Source: Lachnospiraceae bacterium (GTDB lineage Bacteria; Bacillota; Clostridia; Lachnospirales; Lachnospiraceae). From it: a stretch of DNA of 64,000 nucleotides. This document shows, piece after piece, positions 38,921-49,252 of this stretch. Each line of letters starts with the position of its first letter. Within the stretch, counting starts at the first letter, position 1. The notes beneath the pieces are model-generated. The model made no database searches, had not been told where the DNA came from, and saw only the letters and a list, made by a program, of their open reading frames with translations. A program made the translations under genes and the position numbers. The stretch lies in NCBI GenBank assembly GCA_014804355.1, contig JAAUZY010000060.1, forward strand, positions 17,829 to 81,828, in the 5' to 3' direction.

Positions 38921-39241
38921 TTATAAATACGCACCGGCATACAGAATCACACTGATCACGACAAGAACAAGCACATTGAGCGTGATACCCAGATAAGCAA
39001 AAAGATAGAATTTATCCTTCTCCGTCTTGGCAAGCACTCCCAGCAGGATCCCCACAAAGGCAAAGATCATGACTAACATCGCCGCCGCGCCGTACTGTCT
39101 GGGAATATTCCCCGCCTTAAGATAGCTCATGACAATGGCATAAGCCAGCGTTATAAGCGAGATCACTCCCAGAATCGTGGACATGATCCCCTTCTGTGTA
39201 TGCTGTTTGTTTGTAAACATGTAACTGTTTTTCTTTGACAT
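38921..39241 (-). CDS. Small integral membrane protein (DUF6142-like)
   Basis: 106 aa, three predicted TM segments. Confidence 0.7.
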   Translation of the reverse strand: MSKKNSYMFTNKQHTQKGIMSTILGVISLITLAYAIVMSYLKAGNIPRQYGAAAMLVMIFAFVGILLGVLAKTEKDKFYLFAYLGITLNVLVLVVISVILYAGAYL

Positions 39242-39362
39242 AATTACCCCTTACACCCATCTGTCCGCCGCTCTTATGGAAATACATCCACAGCGCTTAG
39301 AAAGATGGAAATGGGTATCTTCGTCCGTCCCGAAAACACCCATTTGTCCTTAGTTCTTCTTT

Positions 39363-39515
39363 TCAGAATAAGATCTTGCTTCGTCCTGCCAAAAGCTTGG
39401 CGCCGCTGATGATCAGGAGTACTCCGCTTGCCACGCCGACCACCAATGAAACTACACCGACTGCAATGTTGAGCGCGCCGGAACCGCCCATCGTCTTATA
39501 GGTTCTCTCTTCCAT
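39363..39515 (-). CDS. Small membrane protein, 50 aa
   Basis: ORF absent from the track (under length cutoff): MEERTYKTMGGSGALNIAVGVVSLVVGVASGVLLIISGAKLLAGRSKILF, preceded by GGAGG; hydrophobic core. Confidence 0.65.
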   Translation of the reverse strand: MEERTYKTMGGSGALNIAVGVVSLVVGVASGVLLIISGAKLLAGRSKILF

Positions 39516-39541
39516 ATTTTCCTCCATTTCGAAACGCTGCA

Positions 39542-40222
39542 CTAGGAAATTGCTCCATACTGTTCATAGTATACGTCGATTGCACCTTTTAATGTATCGT
39601 CAATATATACGCTGCCTTTGTAAGGCTTATTGTAGAGGAACTCTACCACCTCTTCCATCGTCACGATTGCGTCCGCATCGAATCCGTACTTCTCACGAAT
39701 CTCCGCCAGTGCGCTCTTCTCACTGTCCAGCCCGCGCTCCATGCGGTTTAATGAAACCATGAGTCCCTTGATCTCTACCTTCGCCTGGCTTGTCAGAATC
39801 GGAAAAGTTTCCTCGATGGATTTACCGGAGGTCGTTACATCCTCGATTATCACCACCCGGTCACCGTCCTGCAGCTTGCTTCCCAGAAGTATGCCTGTGT
39901 CTCCGTGATCCTTCACTTCTTTGCGGTTGGAGCAGTAACGGATCTCCTTACCGTACAGCTCGCTGATTGCCATCGTAGTCGCTACGGACAGCGGAATTCC
40001 CTTATACGCCGGTCCGAACAGTACATCGAAATCCAGCCCATACCTGTCATGAATCGCCCGAGCGTAATATTCCCCCAGTCTGCGAAGCTGTGTACCCGTC
40101 ACATAGGCACCCGCATTCATGAAAAAGGGGGACTTCCTACCGCTTTTCAACGTAAAATCTCCGAATTTCAACACCTGGCTGTCCACCATAAATCCAATAA
40201 ATTCCTGCTTATACTGCTCCAT
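39542..40222 (-). CDS. pyrE: Orotate phosphoribosyltransferase
   Basis: 226 aa; GPAYKGIPLSVATTMAI, VVIIEDVTTSGKSIEET. Confidence 0.96.
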   Translation of the reverse strand: MEQYKQEFIGFMVDSQVLKFGDFTLKSGRKSPFFMNAGAYVTGTQLRRLGEYYARAIHDRYGLDFDVLFGPAYKGIPLSVATTMAISELYGKEIRYCSNRKEVKDHGDTGILLGSKLQDGDRVVIIEDVTTSGKSIEETFPILTSQAKVEIKGLMVSLNRMERGLDSEKSALAEIREKYGFDADAIVTMEEVVEFLYNKPYKGSVYIDDTLKGAIDVYYEQYGAIS

Positions 40223-40236
40223 TTTTACCCCCGTTC

Positions 40237-41199
40237 TTACGCTCTGCCTGCCAGTGCCTGAGCGATATCCTCTTTCATGGCGAGCACCGCCGCTCTGGAC
40301 GCGTCCGCAAAATTCTCCGCACCGTACTTTGCATACTGCTCCTGCTGATATGCCGCGATAATGCCACGGGAAGAGTTGACGATAGCTCCCAGCCCGTCCC
40401 GGTCAAAGAAATGCACCAGATCCGCGCCTTTTCCGCCCTGTGCACCGTATCCCGGCACAAGAATATAGGCCTTCGGCATGATATCCCGCAGAATCCTGCC
40501 CTGCTCCGGATAGGTCGCTCCCACAACAGCGCCGATGTAACTGTAAGATTCACCCATACATTCCGCGCCCCATGCAGCCACCTGCTCTCCCACGATCTCA
40601 TAGACCGGTCTGTCCGTGCCCTGTCCGCCGTCTTCTGCCGCTTCGGTCCGCACCACTCTATCCTGCAGTTCTCCGCTGCTGGGGTTGGATGTCTTAACCA
40701 GCACGAAAATGCCTTTCTTTTCCTCCTGACATACCTTGATAAAAGGTCTGACCCCGTCAGAACCCAGATAGGGATTCACGGTCACAAAATCCTCATCAAA
40801 TCCCCTGCACATGGTACTGCCTACCTTAACCTGTCCCAGATGTCCTACCGCATATGCTTCCGAGGTAGAACCAATATCGCCGCGCTTGATATCGCCGATC
40901 ACCACCAGATCCTTCTGCTTACAGTAATCGACCGTCTTCTGAAAAGCGATCAAGCCCTCGATACCGAACTGCTCATACATGGCAATCTGCGGTTTCACAG
41001 CCGGAATCAGGTCATATATGCTGTCAACGATCACTTTATTGTACTGCCAGATCGCCTCCGCGGCACCTTTCATCGTCTCACCGTACTCCGCATACGCCTT
41101 CTTCTGTATATGTTCCGGCACAAACTTCATGGTAGGGTCCAGCCCTACCACGATCGGTGCCTCTGTCTTTTTGATTTTATCCACTAATTTATTGATCAT
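40237..41199 (-). CDS. pyrF: Orotidine 5'-phosphate decarboxylase
   Basis: MINKLVDKIKKTEAPIVVGLDP...VIGDIKRGDIGSTSEAYA. Start at 41199 overlaps the upstream stop (ATGA). Confidence 0.95.
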   Translation of the reverse strand: MINKLVDKIKKTEAPIVVGLDPTMKFVPEHIQKKAYAEYGETMKGAAEAIWQYNKVIVDSIYDLIPAVKPQIAMYEQFGIEGLIAFQKTVDYCKQKDLVVIGDIKRGDIGSTSEAYAVGHLGQVKVGSTMCRGFDEDFVTVNPYLGSDGVRPFIKVCQEEKKGIFVLVKTSNPSSGELQDRVVRTEAAEDGGQGTDRPVYEIVGEQVAAWGAECMGESYSYIGAVVGATYPEQGRILRDIMPKAYILVPGYGAQGGKGADLVHFFDRDGLGAIVNSSRGIIAAYQQEQYAKYGAENFADASRAAVLAMKEDIAQALAGRA

Positions 41200-41606
41200 A
41201 AAGTTTTTCCTTCCAGATCCTGCAATACATACTGATTCTCGATATAGAGCGGAAACTCTTCCTTGGTCACCCATGTCCACTCGCCATAATCTTCGGTAAG
41301 TATGATATTGGTCTCATCCTCCTCTTTGATCGAACACAGATATGCTATGCCCACACACTGGGTATCACCCAGCATACTCGACCATGTATACTCTATCCTT
41401 TCAATCGTTCCTTCCACCGATAAAAGTTCTTTGACCGCACGAATTACCGTATCATCCGGCGCCTCTCCGTGCTGTACCTCCGCATCGATAAATTCCCAGA
41501 CAAACGGCTCTGGGATACGGTCATCCACCCATCTCTTAATCAAAAGATACCTGTTATCCTTCTTAATAATTCCTTTCACACGTACGAAAGTATTCCTATT
41601 CTCCAT
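41196..41606 (-). CDS. NUDIX-like protein
   Basis: 136 aa; VKGIIKKDNRYLLIKRWVDDRIPEPFVWEFIDAEVQHGEAPDDTVIRAVKEL; Nudix box looks degenerate. Confidence 0.65.
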   Translation of the reverse strand: MENRNTFVRVKGIIKKDNRYLLIKRWVDDRIPEPFVWEFIDAEVQHGEAPDDTVIRAVKELLSVEGTIERIEYTWSSMLGDTQCVGIAYLCSIKEEDETNIILTEDYGEWTWVTKEEFPLYIENQYVLQDLEGKTL

Positions 41607-41689
41607 TCAGTCACCATACCTTCCTATTTATTACACAGCTTCTGTATTCTCTTCCAAATAGTACCATTGCCCTTATTGCCTTGTCAATC

Positions 41690-42859
41690 TTATCTCGTCT
41701 GTAAAAACTCATATTCCCGTTTTGCCGTTGTATCGTCAGGATACGACCGCAGATAACTGTTCATCAGCGCCGCCGCCGTCTTATAATCCCGCATGTATTC
41801 GTAGGTGACGATCTCATTGAACTTAAGTGTCTGCAGCATACCGTTATCTTCGATATTCATCGCCGCCTGAAAAGCCTCAAGCGCCGCTTCATATTCACCC
41901 ATCTGCATTCTGCACAGCCCAAGCTGGTTATAGATTTCCGCCTTGCTCTGGTCATTCTCCGTATAACCGGCATAAATACTGGAGGCATAATTATAATCCC
42001 CAAGCGCCTCATAGGTTCTGCCCAGATAAAGCGCCGCTCCGTAATCCGTCTCCGTCTTCAGATTCGTCAGCCGGTTGCGCGCGTTCTCATAATCTCCCAT
42101 ATAATAGCAGATACGCCCCATATCGTAATCGGAGATCGACTTCTCATTCTCCGACAGAGCGTTTTGCAGATAAGTAAGTCCCGCGTCTTTATACCCATAC
42201 TCCTCAAGCGCCATGTAGATGCGGATCATCTGGTCATAGTTCTTGCCGTCCAGAGCAACCGCCTCGTCAAAATCCGCCTGTGCTCCCTCGAAATCATCCA
42301 ACGACAGCTTCACGCAGCCCCGCAGATAAAACGCATCCTTTTCTCTGGGACGCAGCGCTAAGATCGCACTGTAAGCGTCGATCGCGTCCTGCGCCTGCCC
42401 GTTCTTATAATAGGCCGTAGCAAGATAATAGTTAATGTCGAAATCCACATCTCCTACCATACCGCTGCCGGCATGAAGCGCCGCCTCCAAATAAACAATG
42501 GCATCCTCATACTGCGTCAGCCCCATATAGGCAAGCCCCATGCCGCGGTATATAAGCCGCTCGTCCTCACCCTGTTCCTGTCCGTTCTTAAAACAGTTCA
42601 GCGCCTCGTTATATTCCAGCGCCTCCACCGCCTCCATACCCTGCTTCGTATAACTGACCTGCTCCCCGCCGCACCCGCTAAGCAGTATCCCCGCCAGCAC
42701 ACACACCGGTATCAATCGTATTCTTCGTAACAATCCGGCCATCGGCCGCCACGTCACGCTATTGTTTTTCTCATCTCTATCATTCGTTCTCATGTTCACC
42801 GTATCTGTCGTTATCCTACTTTCTCCGTAGTCATCTGTTCTTATATTATGATACCACAC
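41690..42859 (-). CDS. TPR lipoprotein (true start probably internal)
   Basis: Lipobox PVCVLAGILLSGCGG, then TPR-like repeats. Confidence 0.8.
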   Translation of the reverse strand: MWYHNIRTDDYGESRITTDTVNMRTNDRDEKNNSVTWRPMAGLLRRIRLIPVCVLAGILLSGCGGEQVSYTKQGMEAVEALEYNEALNCFKNGQEQGEDERLIYRGMGLAYMGLTQYEDAIVYLEAALHAGSGMVGDVDFDINYYLATAYYKNGQAQDAIDAYSAILALRPREKDAFYLRGCVKLSLDDFEGAQADFDEAVALDGKNYDQMIRIYMALEEYGYKDAGLTYLQNALSENEKSISDYDMGRICYYMGDYENARNRLTNLKTETDYGAALYLGRTYEALGDYNYASSIYAGYTENDQSKAEIYNQLGLCRMQMGEYEAALEAFQAAMNIEDNGMLQTLKFNEIVTYEYMRDYKTAAALMNSYLRSYPDDTTAKREYEFLQTR

Positions 42860-42892
42860 CGCCCGTCTAAATCCAAGTAAAGATTCCCTCTG

Positions 42893-43648
42893 CTACCGCA
42901 GATTCCCACACACCAGATCCTTCATAATCCCGAAGAACTCCCGCACCATGTTATTCAGCTGAAAATACACATTAGATCGCGCCGATATGCCGCATACATC
43001 CTGAAATCCTGCCGCCTTTGCCAGATGCACTCCCCGAAATACATGAAAATTGTTCGTGACGATGCCCACGCTTACATCCGTCCGCCCGATCAGCGCCTTG
43101 CTGTATGCGATATTTTCCGAAGTGTCCGTGGAACGGTCTTCCATCAGGATGCGCTCCGGCGCGATCCCCTTGTCCGTGAGATACCGGTACATTCCCTCTG
43201 CTTCGGTGCAGGGCTCGTTGCTGCCCTGTCCGCCCGACACGACACAAATCGTCCCTTCATTCTCCGTCAGATAATCATAAGCCGCGTCCAGCCGGAACTT
43301 AAGCACCGCGCTCGGTCCGGCCGGCTTCATCTGCGCGCCCAGCACGATAATATAGTCCAGATCCGCCTTACCCTTATCATGAAATCTGCTTATAATACAT
43401 CCTTCTACGATGACAAACAGCACAGCGCCAATAAGCACTGCTGCCAGAAATATCCTCCGGAATATAAGCGGAATCTTATCCCATATATTAAAATGCAGCA
43501 AAAGCGCAATTCCAAGCAAACACACGCCGCCAAGCGCCCATATCAGATAAAACCTGCTGCCTGACTTGATCCGAAAGACGACCACACAGTATCCCAGACA
43601 AAACAACGCCGCCACAACACATGCAATACTCATGATTTTCTTACCCAT
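42893..43648 (-). CDS. YdcF/SanA-type DUF218 membrane protein
   Basis: 251 aa; DYIIVLGAQMKPAGPSAVLKFRLDAAYDYL, CVVSGGQGSNEPCTEAEGMYRYL, EDRSTDTSENIAYSK. Confidence 0.88.
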   Translation of the reverse strand: MGKKIMSIACVVAALFCLGYCVVVFRIKSGSRFYLIWALGGVCLLGIALLLHFNIWDKIPLIFRRIFLAAVLIGAVLFVIVEGCIISRFHDKGKADLDYIIVLGAQMKPAGPSAVLKFRLDAAYDYLTENEGTICVVSGGQGSNEPCTEAEGMYRYLTDKGIAPERILMEDRSTDTSENIAYSKALIGRTDVSVGIVTNNFHVFRGVHLAKAAGFQDVCGISARSNVYFQLNNMVREFFGIMKDLVCGNLR

Positions 43649-43789
43649 CCTCTACTCCGTTCCGTATATTCCCGTATAATTAACATTAGTCACCTCATCT
43701 CATCATACCGTGCAAATCTTAAATCCCCCAACGTTAATTCTTAAGATTTCATTATCTTTCGGGTATCAAAATGCCTCTAAACCCTCACA

Positions 43790-44015
43790 GGCAGATTGCG
43801 CAAAATGTTCTCTTGTGTCTTGCGCAGTCATATGAGATTTTCTTAATATTCCGTTCAGTATCCAGAAATTTCGGGACACGGATGTCCCGAAAAGCCCGCC
43901 ATGAGCCCGGATGGCGAATGAAGGGCGGTTTCGTCCGTCGTCACAGCCTAACCGGAATATTTTAGAAAATCCATATGCCGAAGCCGACACAAGAGAACAT
44001 TTTGCGCAATCTGCC
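43790..44015. repeat. 226-bp element bounded by 30-bp perfect inverted repeats (MITE-like)
   Basis: GGCAGATTGCGCAAAATGTTCTCTTGTGTC at 43790-43819 and its exact reverse complement at 43986-44015. Homology continues inward (CATATGAGATTTTCTTAATATTCCG vs CATATGGATTTTCTAAAATATTCCG). Second hairpin TTTCGGGACA-CGGA-TGTCCCGAAA inside. Confidence 0.85.
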
Positions 44016-44118
44016 CTCCCCGCGTTTATATCAATCACCTTCTACCACCCAATCCATTTTAAGAAAAAAGGAGCCCACCCCCGGCAGACCCCTCATACCA
44101 CAACATTATGTTTCTATT

Positions 44119-44466
44119 TTATAACTCCTTAATCACTTCCACCGTCTTGTCATACGCCTTTGTCGCATGTCTCATATGGTGCATAATGCTCTCCTCATCA
44201 TAAGGCCCATTCCGCAGCTCCTCCGTCAGAGGACCCACATAATCCAAGATTCCGCCCAGACCGAGATTACCGCACAGTCCCTTGACCGTGTGCGCATATG
44301 TAAACGCATCCTTCCAGTTTTTATCGGCAACCGCCTGCTGCAAACCGCCGTAGTTCTTATCATCCACAAATTTCTTCAACATTCTCAGATAAAAATCTTC
44401 TTTACCCATAAAGCGCTTAAGCACCTCATCGTACTCTACCCCGACTGCCATTAATTTTTCTTTCAT
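44119..44466 (-). CDS. Hpt domain protein
   Basis: MKEKLMAVGVEYDEVLKRFMGKEDFYLRMLKKF...YAHTVKGLCGNLGL; start set at 44466. Confidence 0.88.
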   Translation of the reverse strand: MKEKLMAVGVEYDEVLKRFMGKEDFYLRMLKKFVDDKNYGGLQQAVADKNWKDAFTYAHTVKGLCGNLGLGGILDYVGPLTEELRNGPYDEESIMHHMRHATKAYDKTVEVIKEL

Positions 44467-44763
44467 TATGCATTCTCCCTTATTCAAAATTAAACAAGAA
44501 AATCCTATATTTAGCTTACGTTGTTTTGGGACAAATGGCAAGTGTTTTCTTAAAAAAACAATACCAAAGTTGGCTCAAACGTTTAAGTTGGTGTAATTAT
44601 GTATATCCCTATTAAATATACACAAAATCGCTTTGACTATTTTGTCACAATTAGTAAATTATGCTTTTCACATCAAAAAAAGCTATTAATTTCGCGTATA
44701 ATATGGTATTATAACTAAAACGATTAAGTAACGCGATAGGACAATCAACCAGGAGGTTATATT

Positions 44764-46824
44764 ATGAAAAAGCTGTCTTCCATCAAAGCAAAGATCTCAT
44801 TCGTCATGATCCTGTTTATCACAGCGGCGGTCATCATTGCCATCATCGTCAATTACAAATCTCTGACTAATATGGCTCACGATACGCTGACTGACTACAT
44901 AAGCGATTCTCTTCTGGAAATCGTCAAAGCGCACGGTGCCGGTATCGATGAATCCATCGAGAAATACAACTCCACCATGAAATATCTGGACAGTTCGGAG
45001 AATTTCTTTGTCTTCCACCTCAACAACGGCAACAAATTTTCCAAAGAAGTACATGCGTCGCTAAAAAAATATATGGAATCCAATCCTACCCATGAGAGCA
45101 TAAACTACGTGTGCGGCGATGACCTGCTGCTCCTTGCAAGCTCCATCGAATCAACAGAAGGCGTTTCCTACGCTGATCGGGGATTTGTGAAATATATCAT
45201 GGAGAACAACCTCCCGGCACAGAGCAATATCTTCTTCGATGAGGAAACAGGCGAACCGATGATCTCTATCGGCGTACCCCAGACAAGCAACTATGATGAC
45301 ACTACCCTCGGCGGCGTTCTGTTTACCAATATCAAAGTGTCCCTCCTCGCAGATGAGCTCACCGACATCAGCGTATTTGATTCGGACACCAGTTATGCCT
45401 GCCTGTTAGACAGCAACGGTGTCTTCATCTACCATCCGAACGAGTCCCTGGTAGGTACGAAATCCGATAACCCGACAATCACTGCGGTGGTGGATCAGAT
45501 CGCTGCCGGCAGCGCGCCTGCCGCCGGTCTTGTCACCAATGAAAGTACCGGACAATATCTGGCTTACAATGTGTCTGATTTAAATAACTGGATTTTCTGT
45601 CTCCTGATGGATCAGGATGTCATTCTGGATCCGCTGGTAGAAATGCGGCAAAGCGCCGTCTCTACCAGCATCGCTACCTGCCTGATCATTATCGCGGTCT
45701 TTACCGTGCTGGGCTTCATTTTCGCAAGCACCATCACCACGCCGATCAAAACCGTAACTAATGTCATCAGCAGGACTGCCGATCTGGACATCTCTCTGGA
45801 CACCTCCTATCATTCTCTGCTGAAACATAAGGATGAAACCGGTGAAATGAGCCGTGCCCTCCAGAAGATGAGGAGTTCCTTCCGCCGTATGATGACAGAT
45901 ATTTCCTCGGCTTCGGAATACATCAGCAACAGCGCGGATCAGCTTCACCAGATCGCAACCACGGTAAACGACAATGCCAACGACAATTCCACCACTGCCC
46001 AGCAGGTATCCGCCAGCATGGAACATACCGCCCAGAACACGGAATCCATCAGCAATGAAATGCTGGAAGTGGAGCAGAACACCTCTGACATTACCGCAAA
46101 AGCACGGGAAGGTGTAAGTCTGTCCGAAGAAATCATGAAGCGCGCCGAGAAACTCAAGGAAGACACCATACAGGCAAGCACGCGGACACGGGATATATAC
46201 CAGACTGTAAAGGAGACCTCCACAGTCGCCATAGAAGATTCCAAGTCCGTATCGAAAATCAACGAACTGGCGAAGAATATCCAGGAAATTGCCAGCCAGA
46301 CCTCTCTGTTGTCCTTAAATGCCTCCATCGAAGCTGCAAGGGCGGGCGAGCAGGGCCGCGGCTTCGCCGTAGTGGCCGATGAGATCGGTAAACTTGCGGA
46401 GCAGTCCTCCCAGACGGTAAGCGGCATCACCCAGATTGTCACGGAGGTAAATGCCGCTGTGGAACGTATGGCTGACAGCCTGAATGCCGCTCTGGACTTC
46501 TTAGACAGCACCGTTTTAGCCGATTACGGCAATTTCATGAAAGTCAGCGAGCAATACTCCGATGATGCGGGATTTGTCAACCGCACCATGGCTGAGATCG
46601 ATGCATCTATCGGTGAAATGAACCATACCATGGCAAGAATCACGGAAGCGATAAACCGGATCAACGGCTCCATCTCCGAAACGTCCTCCGGCGTAGTCAG
46701 TGTGGTGGATAACAATGCCAACATCGTCTCTCTGGCAACAGACACCTACAATATGGTGCAGGAGACTATGACCCACGCCGATACTCTGCGCGAGATCGTA
46801 AACAGTTTTACGCTGAACAGATGA
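44764..46824 (+). CDS. Methyl-accepting chemotaxis protein (dCache-like, HAMP, MCP)
   Basis: 686 aa; [32 protein letters not shown]. Confidence 0.95.
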   Translation: MKKLSSIKAKISFVMILFITAAVIIAIIVNYKSLTNMAHDTLTDYISDSLLEIVKAHGAGIDESIEKYNSTMKYLDSSENFFVFHLNNGNKFSKEVHASLKKYMESNPTHESINYVCGDDLLLLASSIESTEGVSYADRGFVKYIMENNLPAQSNIFFDEETGEPMISIGVPQTSNYDDTTLGGVLFTNIKVSLLADELTDISVFDSDTSYACLLDSNGVFIYHPNESLVGTKSDNPTITAVVDQIAAGSAPAAGLVTNESTGQYLAYNVSDLNNWIFCLLMDQDVILDPLVEMRQSAVSTSIATCLIIIAVFTVLGFIFASTITTPIKTVTNVISRTADLDISLDTSYHSLLKHKDETGEMSRALQKMRSSFRRMMTDISSASEYISNSADQLHQIATTVNDNANDNSTTAQQVSASMEHTAQNTESISNEMLEVEQNTSDITAKAREGVSLSEEIMKRAEKLKEDTIQASTRTRDIYQTVKETSTVAIEDSKSVSKINELAKNIQEIASQTSLLSLNASIEAARAGEQGRGFAVVADEIGKLAEQSSQTVSGITQIVTEVNAAVERMADSLNAALDFLDSTVLADYGNFMKVSEQYSDDAGFVNRTMAEIDASIGEMNHTMARITEAINRINGSISETSSGVVSVVDNNANIVSLATDTYNMVQETMTHADTLREIVNSFTLNR

Positions 46825-46870
46825 TATACCGCTTTCCGATTGTCTTAGTACACGCACTATGGTAAAATAA

Positions 46871-46897
46871 CAGTAAATTTGCTTCGCAAATTAACTG
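46871..46897. repeat. TTC-triloop hairpin
   Basis: CAGTAAATTTGC-TTC-GCAAATTAACTG upstream of the hemerythrin gene. Confidence 0.6.
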
Positions 46898-46923
46898 TGT
46901 GAAAAGACATATGGAGGAATCTC

Positions 46924-47811
46924 ATGGTAAAGGAAATCAAATGGAATGATCGGTTTAATATCGGCGTAGACAGTATTGACTCGGCACACAGGAAACTTTT
47001 TTCCATCGTCGGGAAACTGATCGCTCTTAACGAAGATCCGGCCAGACAGCAGCATGCATGCAGAGAAGGGATTAAATATTTCAAGAGCTATACCATAAAG
47101 CACTTCGCGGACGAGGAAGCCTATATGCAGTCCATTGACTACCCCGGCTACTCCATACATAAGAGTCTGCATGACAATATGCGTGATAAGACACTCCCTG
47201 TTCTGGAGGCCGAACTGGAAGATCAGGAGTATTCCCCCGAATCCGTACAGCATTTCCTCGGCATCTGCACGGGCTGGCTGAACGGCCATATCATGATCGA
47301 AGATCGTGCCATCACCGGCAAGAATGCTCATAAATGGATTCATCAGCCATCGGACGATGAAGTCAAAGATTTGGAGAAAGCAACCCTGCAGGGACTGCAG
47401 GCGCTGTGCCAGTCCAAGGTACAGGTCATAAGCCGTCATTACGGCGGCGAACAGTTTTCCACGGGAAAGACTCTCTGCTACCGCCTGACCTATTGTTCCA
47501 AGAAAGATAGGCCCATCCGGCTCTATCTTGTCTATGAAGAAAAGCTGGCTCTTAAGACGCTCAGCGACATCCTGGACAAAGAGATCAAGAAAGTCGATCT
47601 GACCGTGGTATCTGCCATGAAGATCCTGTCGGAGCAGTTTGTCGCTCACCTCAAGTCACATTTTATATTTGACAAAGGTTACCGGCTGGAGCGAAACGAT
47701 ATGATGTCCTTCGAACAGTTTGTCCGGACATTCGACAAGCAGTTCCCGCCTTTCAGCCTTCTGTTCAGCGCGGAAGACATGGGATATTTCGCATTTTGTG
47801 CGCAGTTATGA
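46924..47811 (+). CDS. Bacteriohemerythrin with extra C-terminal domain
   Basis: 295 aa; IKWNDRFNIGVDSIDSAHRKLF, KHFADEEAYM, HKSLHDNM, LNGHIMIED; ~155 aa C-terminal extension. Confidence 0.85.
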   Translation: MVKEIKWNDRFNIGVDSIDSAHRKLFSIVGKLIALNEDPARQQHACREGIKYFKSYTIKHFADEEAYMQSIDYPGYSIHKSLHDNMRDKTLPVLEAELEDQEYSPESVQHFLGICTGWLNGHIMIEDRAITGKNAHKWIHQPSDDEVKDLEKATLQGLQALCQSKVQVISRHYGGEQFSTGKTLCYRLTYCSKKDRPIRLYLVYEEKLALKTLSDILDKEIKKVDLTVVSAMKILSEQFVAHLKSHFIFDKGYRLERNDMMSFEQFVRTFDKQFPPFSLLFSAEDMGYFAFCAQL

Positions 47812-47812
47812 T

Positions 47813-49252
47813 TCATGTGCGGAACACAAGACAGAACTTCATACCGTCCTGCGTCCGTTGCGCGAAGATATCTCCGTTCATCTTAAGCATGATCTGTCTG
47901 CCTATATAAAGCCCCAACCCGTTTCCGCTCCTGTCCCGGGCATTGCTCCCACGATAGAAGCTGTCGAACAGGTGGGGCAGTTCTTTGTCCTGAACCGGCG
48001 TTCCCGTACTGAATACCTCTATGATCTGACAGTAGTCTTCCTCCCGGAAACTTAGGCTGATCCGACGCCCGTCTCCATACTTAAAGGCATTCTCCATTAG
48101 ATTCTCCGCAACTTCAAAGGCACGGTCCATATCACCCTTTAACAGCTTATTCTCATAGGCTCCGATGTGAAACTGTGTCATCATCAGCCTGCACCTTGGC
48201 TCGTAATACTCTTTGATCTTATTCACATAATCCTGTAAATAAAACTCCGTATCCGTCACCTCGATCTCTATGATTTCCTCACTTGCCGTGCTTACAATCT
48301 TCTTGACAAATTCGTCGATCTCACCGGCATGTTTCTCGATCTGCGCCGCCATATCGCCTCTCTGCGCTTCCGACTCACAAAGCCCCTCCCGCAGCGCTCT
48401 CGCATACAGCTTTATAGCGCTTAAGGGAATCTTGATATCATGGGAGACAGACAGAATCATAAGCTTCTTTTCTTTTTCCAATTCGAGCGCCTTATTCCTC
48501 GAATCACGCAGCGCGTCACGCAGCATGCCGAGTCCCCATACGAACTTCCCAAAAAACCTGCTCTTACTCTCCTGCGGTTCCGCTGCCAGATTACCCTTAG
48601 CCATTTCATAGGGCATATTGCTGATCACATGAAAAGGCTTGATCACCTTCATTCTGACATACCACAGTACAGTCAGTGTCACAAGACCAACCGCAAGCAT
48701 GCCGCCCATTGCCGCCCACAGCATACGCCGGCTGCCCGTGTCCGTAACATAATCAAAGCGCACGTATCCCGTCACATTCTCACTGCCGAAAATTGGATAT
48801 ATGACACTGTGAACACCGTTATGATTCCGGAAGAAATCCCGAAGTTGCTGCGCCTCAGTTCCAGTCTCTTTCTTCTGCACCGCTTCCGCATCTGCCTTCG
48901 TCCCTGATATTCCCGCAGGCTGTTCCGAATCTGTCTCAACCGGCAGAAAGCCGTCCGTTTTCGCCTCTGATTTCTCCGTAATCTGCCCCGAATCCGTCTC
49001 CGCCGGCAGGAAGCCGACTGATTTCACATACTGCAGACCACTTAGGTCAACCTGTGCCGCACCATCTTCCCAACTCTGCCCGGATGTGGCACTTTCGGAT
49101 TGATTGACCAAATTAGTCATGACCTGATTGATCTCCACTTTATAGTTCATGTCTTCCTTCCGGCTCTCTCCGGTTGCGAAGTAAAATACCCCCACGGCAA
49201 TAATCAGCCAGAGGAGCAGCGTCGCCGCCATGATCCTGTCATATTTCTTCAT
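47813..49252 (-). CDS. Sensor histidine kinase
   Basis: 479 aa; two TM, HAMP-like, SVSHDIKIPLSAIKLYARAL, ENLMENAFKYGDG, GNGLGLYIGRQI. Confidence 0.93.
   Translation of the reverse strand: MKKYDRIMAATLLLWLIIAVGVFYFATGESRKEDMNYKVEINQVMTNLVNQSESATSGQSWEDGAAQVDLSGLQYVKSVGFLPAETDSGQITEKSEAKTDGFLPVETDSEQPAGISGTKADAEAVQKKETGTEAQQLRDFFRNHNGVHSVIYPIFGSENVTGYVRFDYVTDTGSRRMLWAAMGGMLAVGLVTLTVLWYVRMKVIKPFHVISNMPYEMAKGNLAAEPQESKSRFFGKFVWGLGMLRDALRDSRNKALELEKEKKLMILSVSHDIKIPLSAIKLYARALREGLCESEAQRGDMAAQIEKHAGEIDEFVKKIVSTASEEIIEIEVTDTEFYLQDYVNKIKEYYEPRCRLMMTQFHIGAYENKLLKGDMDRAFEVAENLMENAFKYGDGRRISLSFREEDYCQIIEVFSTGTPVQDKELPHLFDSFYRGSNARDRSGNGLGLYIGRQIMLKMNGDIFAQRTQDGMKFCLVFRT

Noticed and set aside
39309-39345. 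AAATGGGT...ACCCATTT hairpin before the DUF6142-like gene
   Set aside because: 8-bp stem with a large loop and no U-tract; insufficient support.
43766-44132. ORFs of 64-90 aa inside and around the 226-bp inverted repeat
   Set aside because: The same peptide-like segments arise from the inverted-repeat arms on both strands; no RBS or domain signal.
44700-44750. Sigma-28 promoter before the second MCP
   Set aside because: TAAAACGA...GCGATAG has wrong spacing and a weak -10 match.
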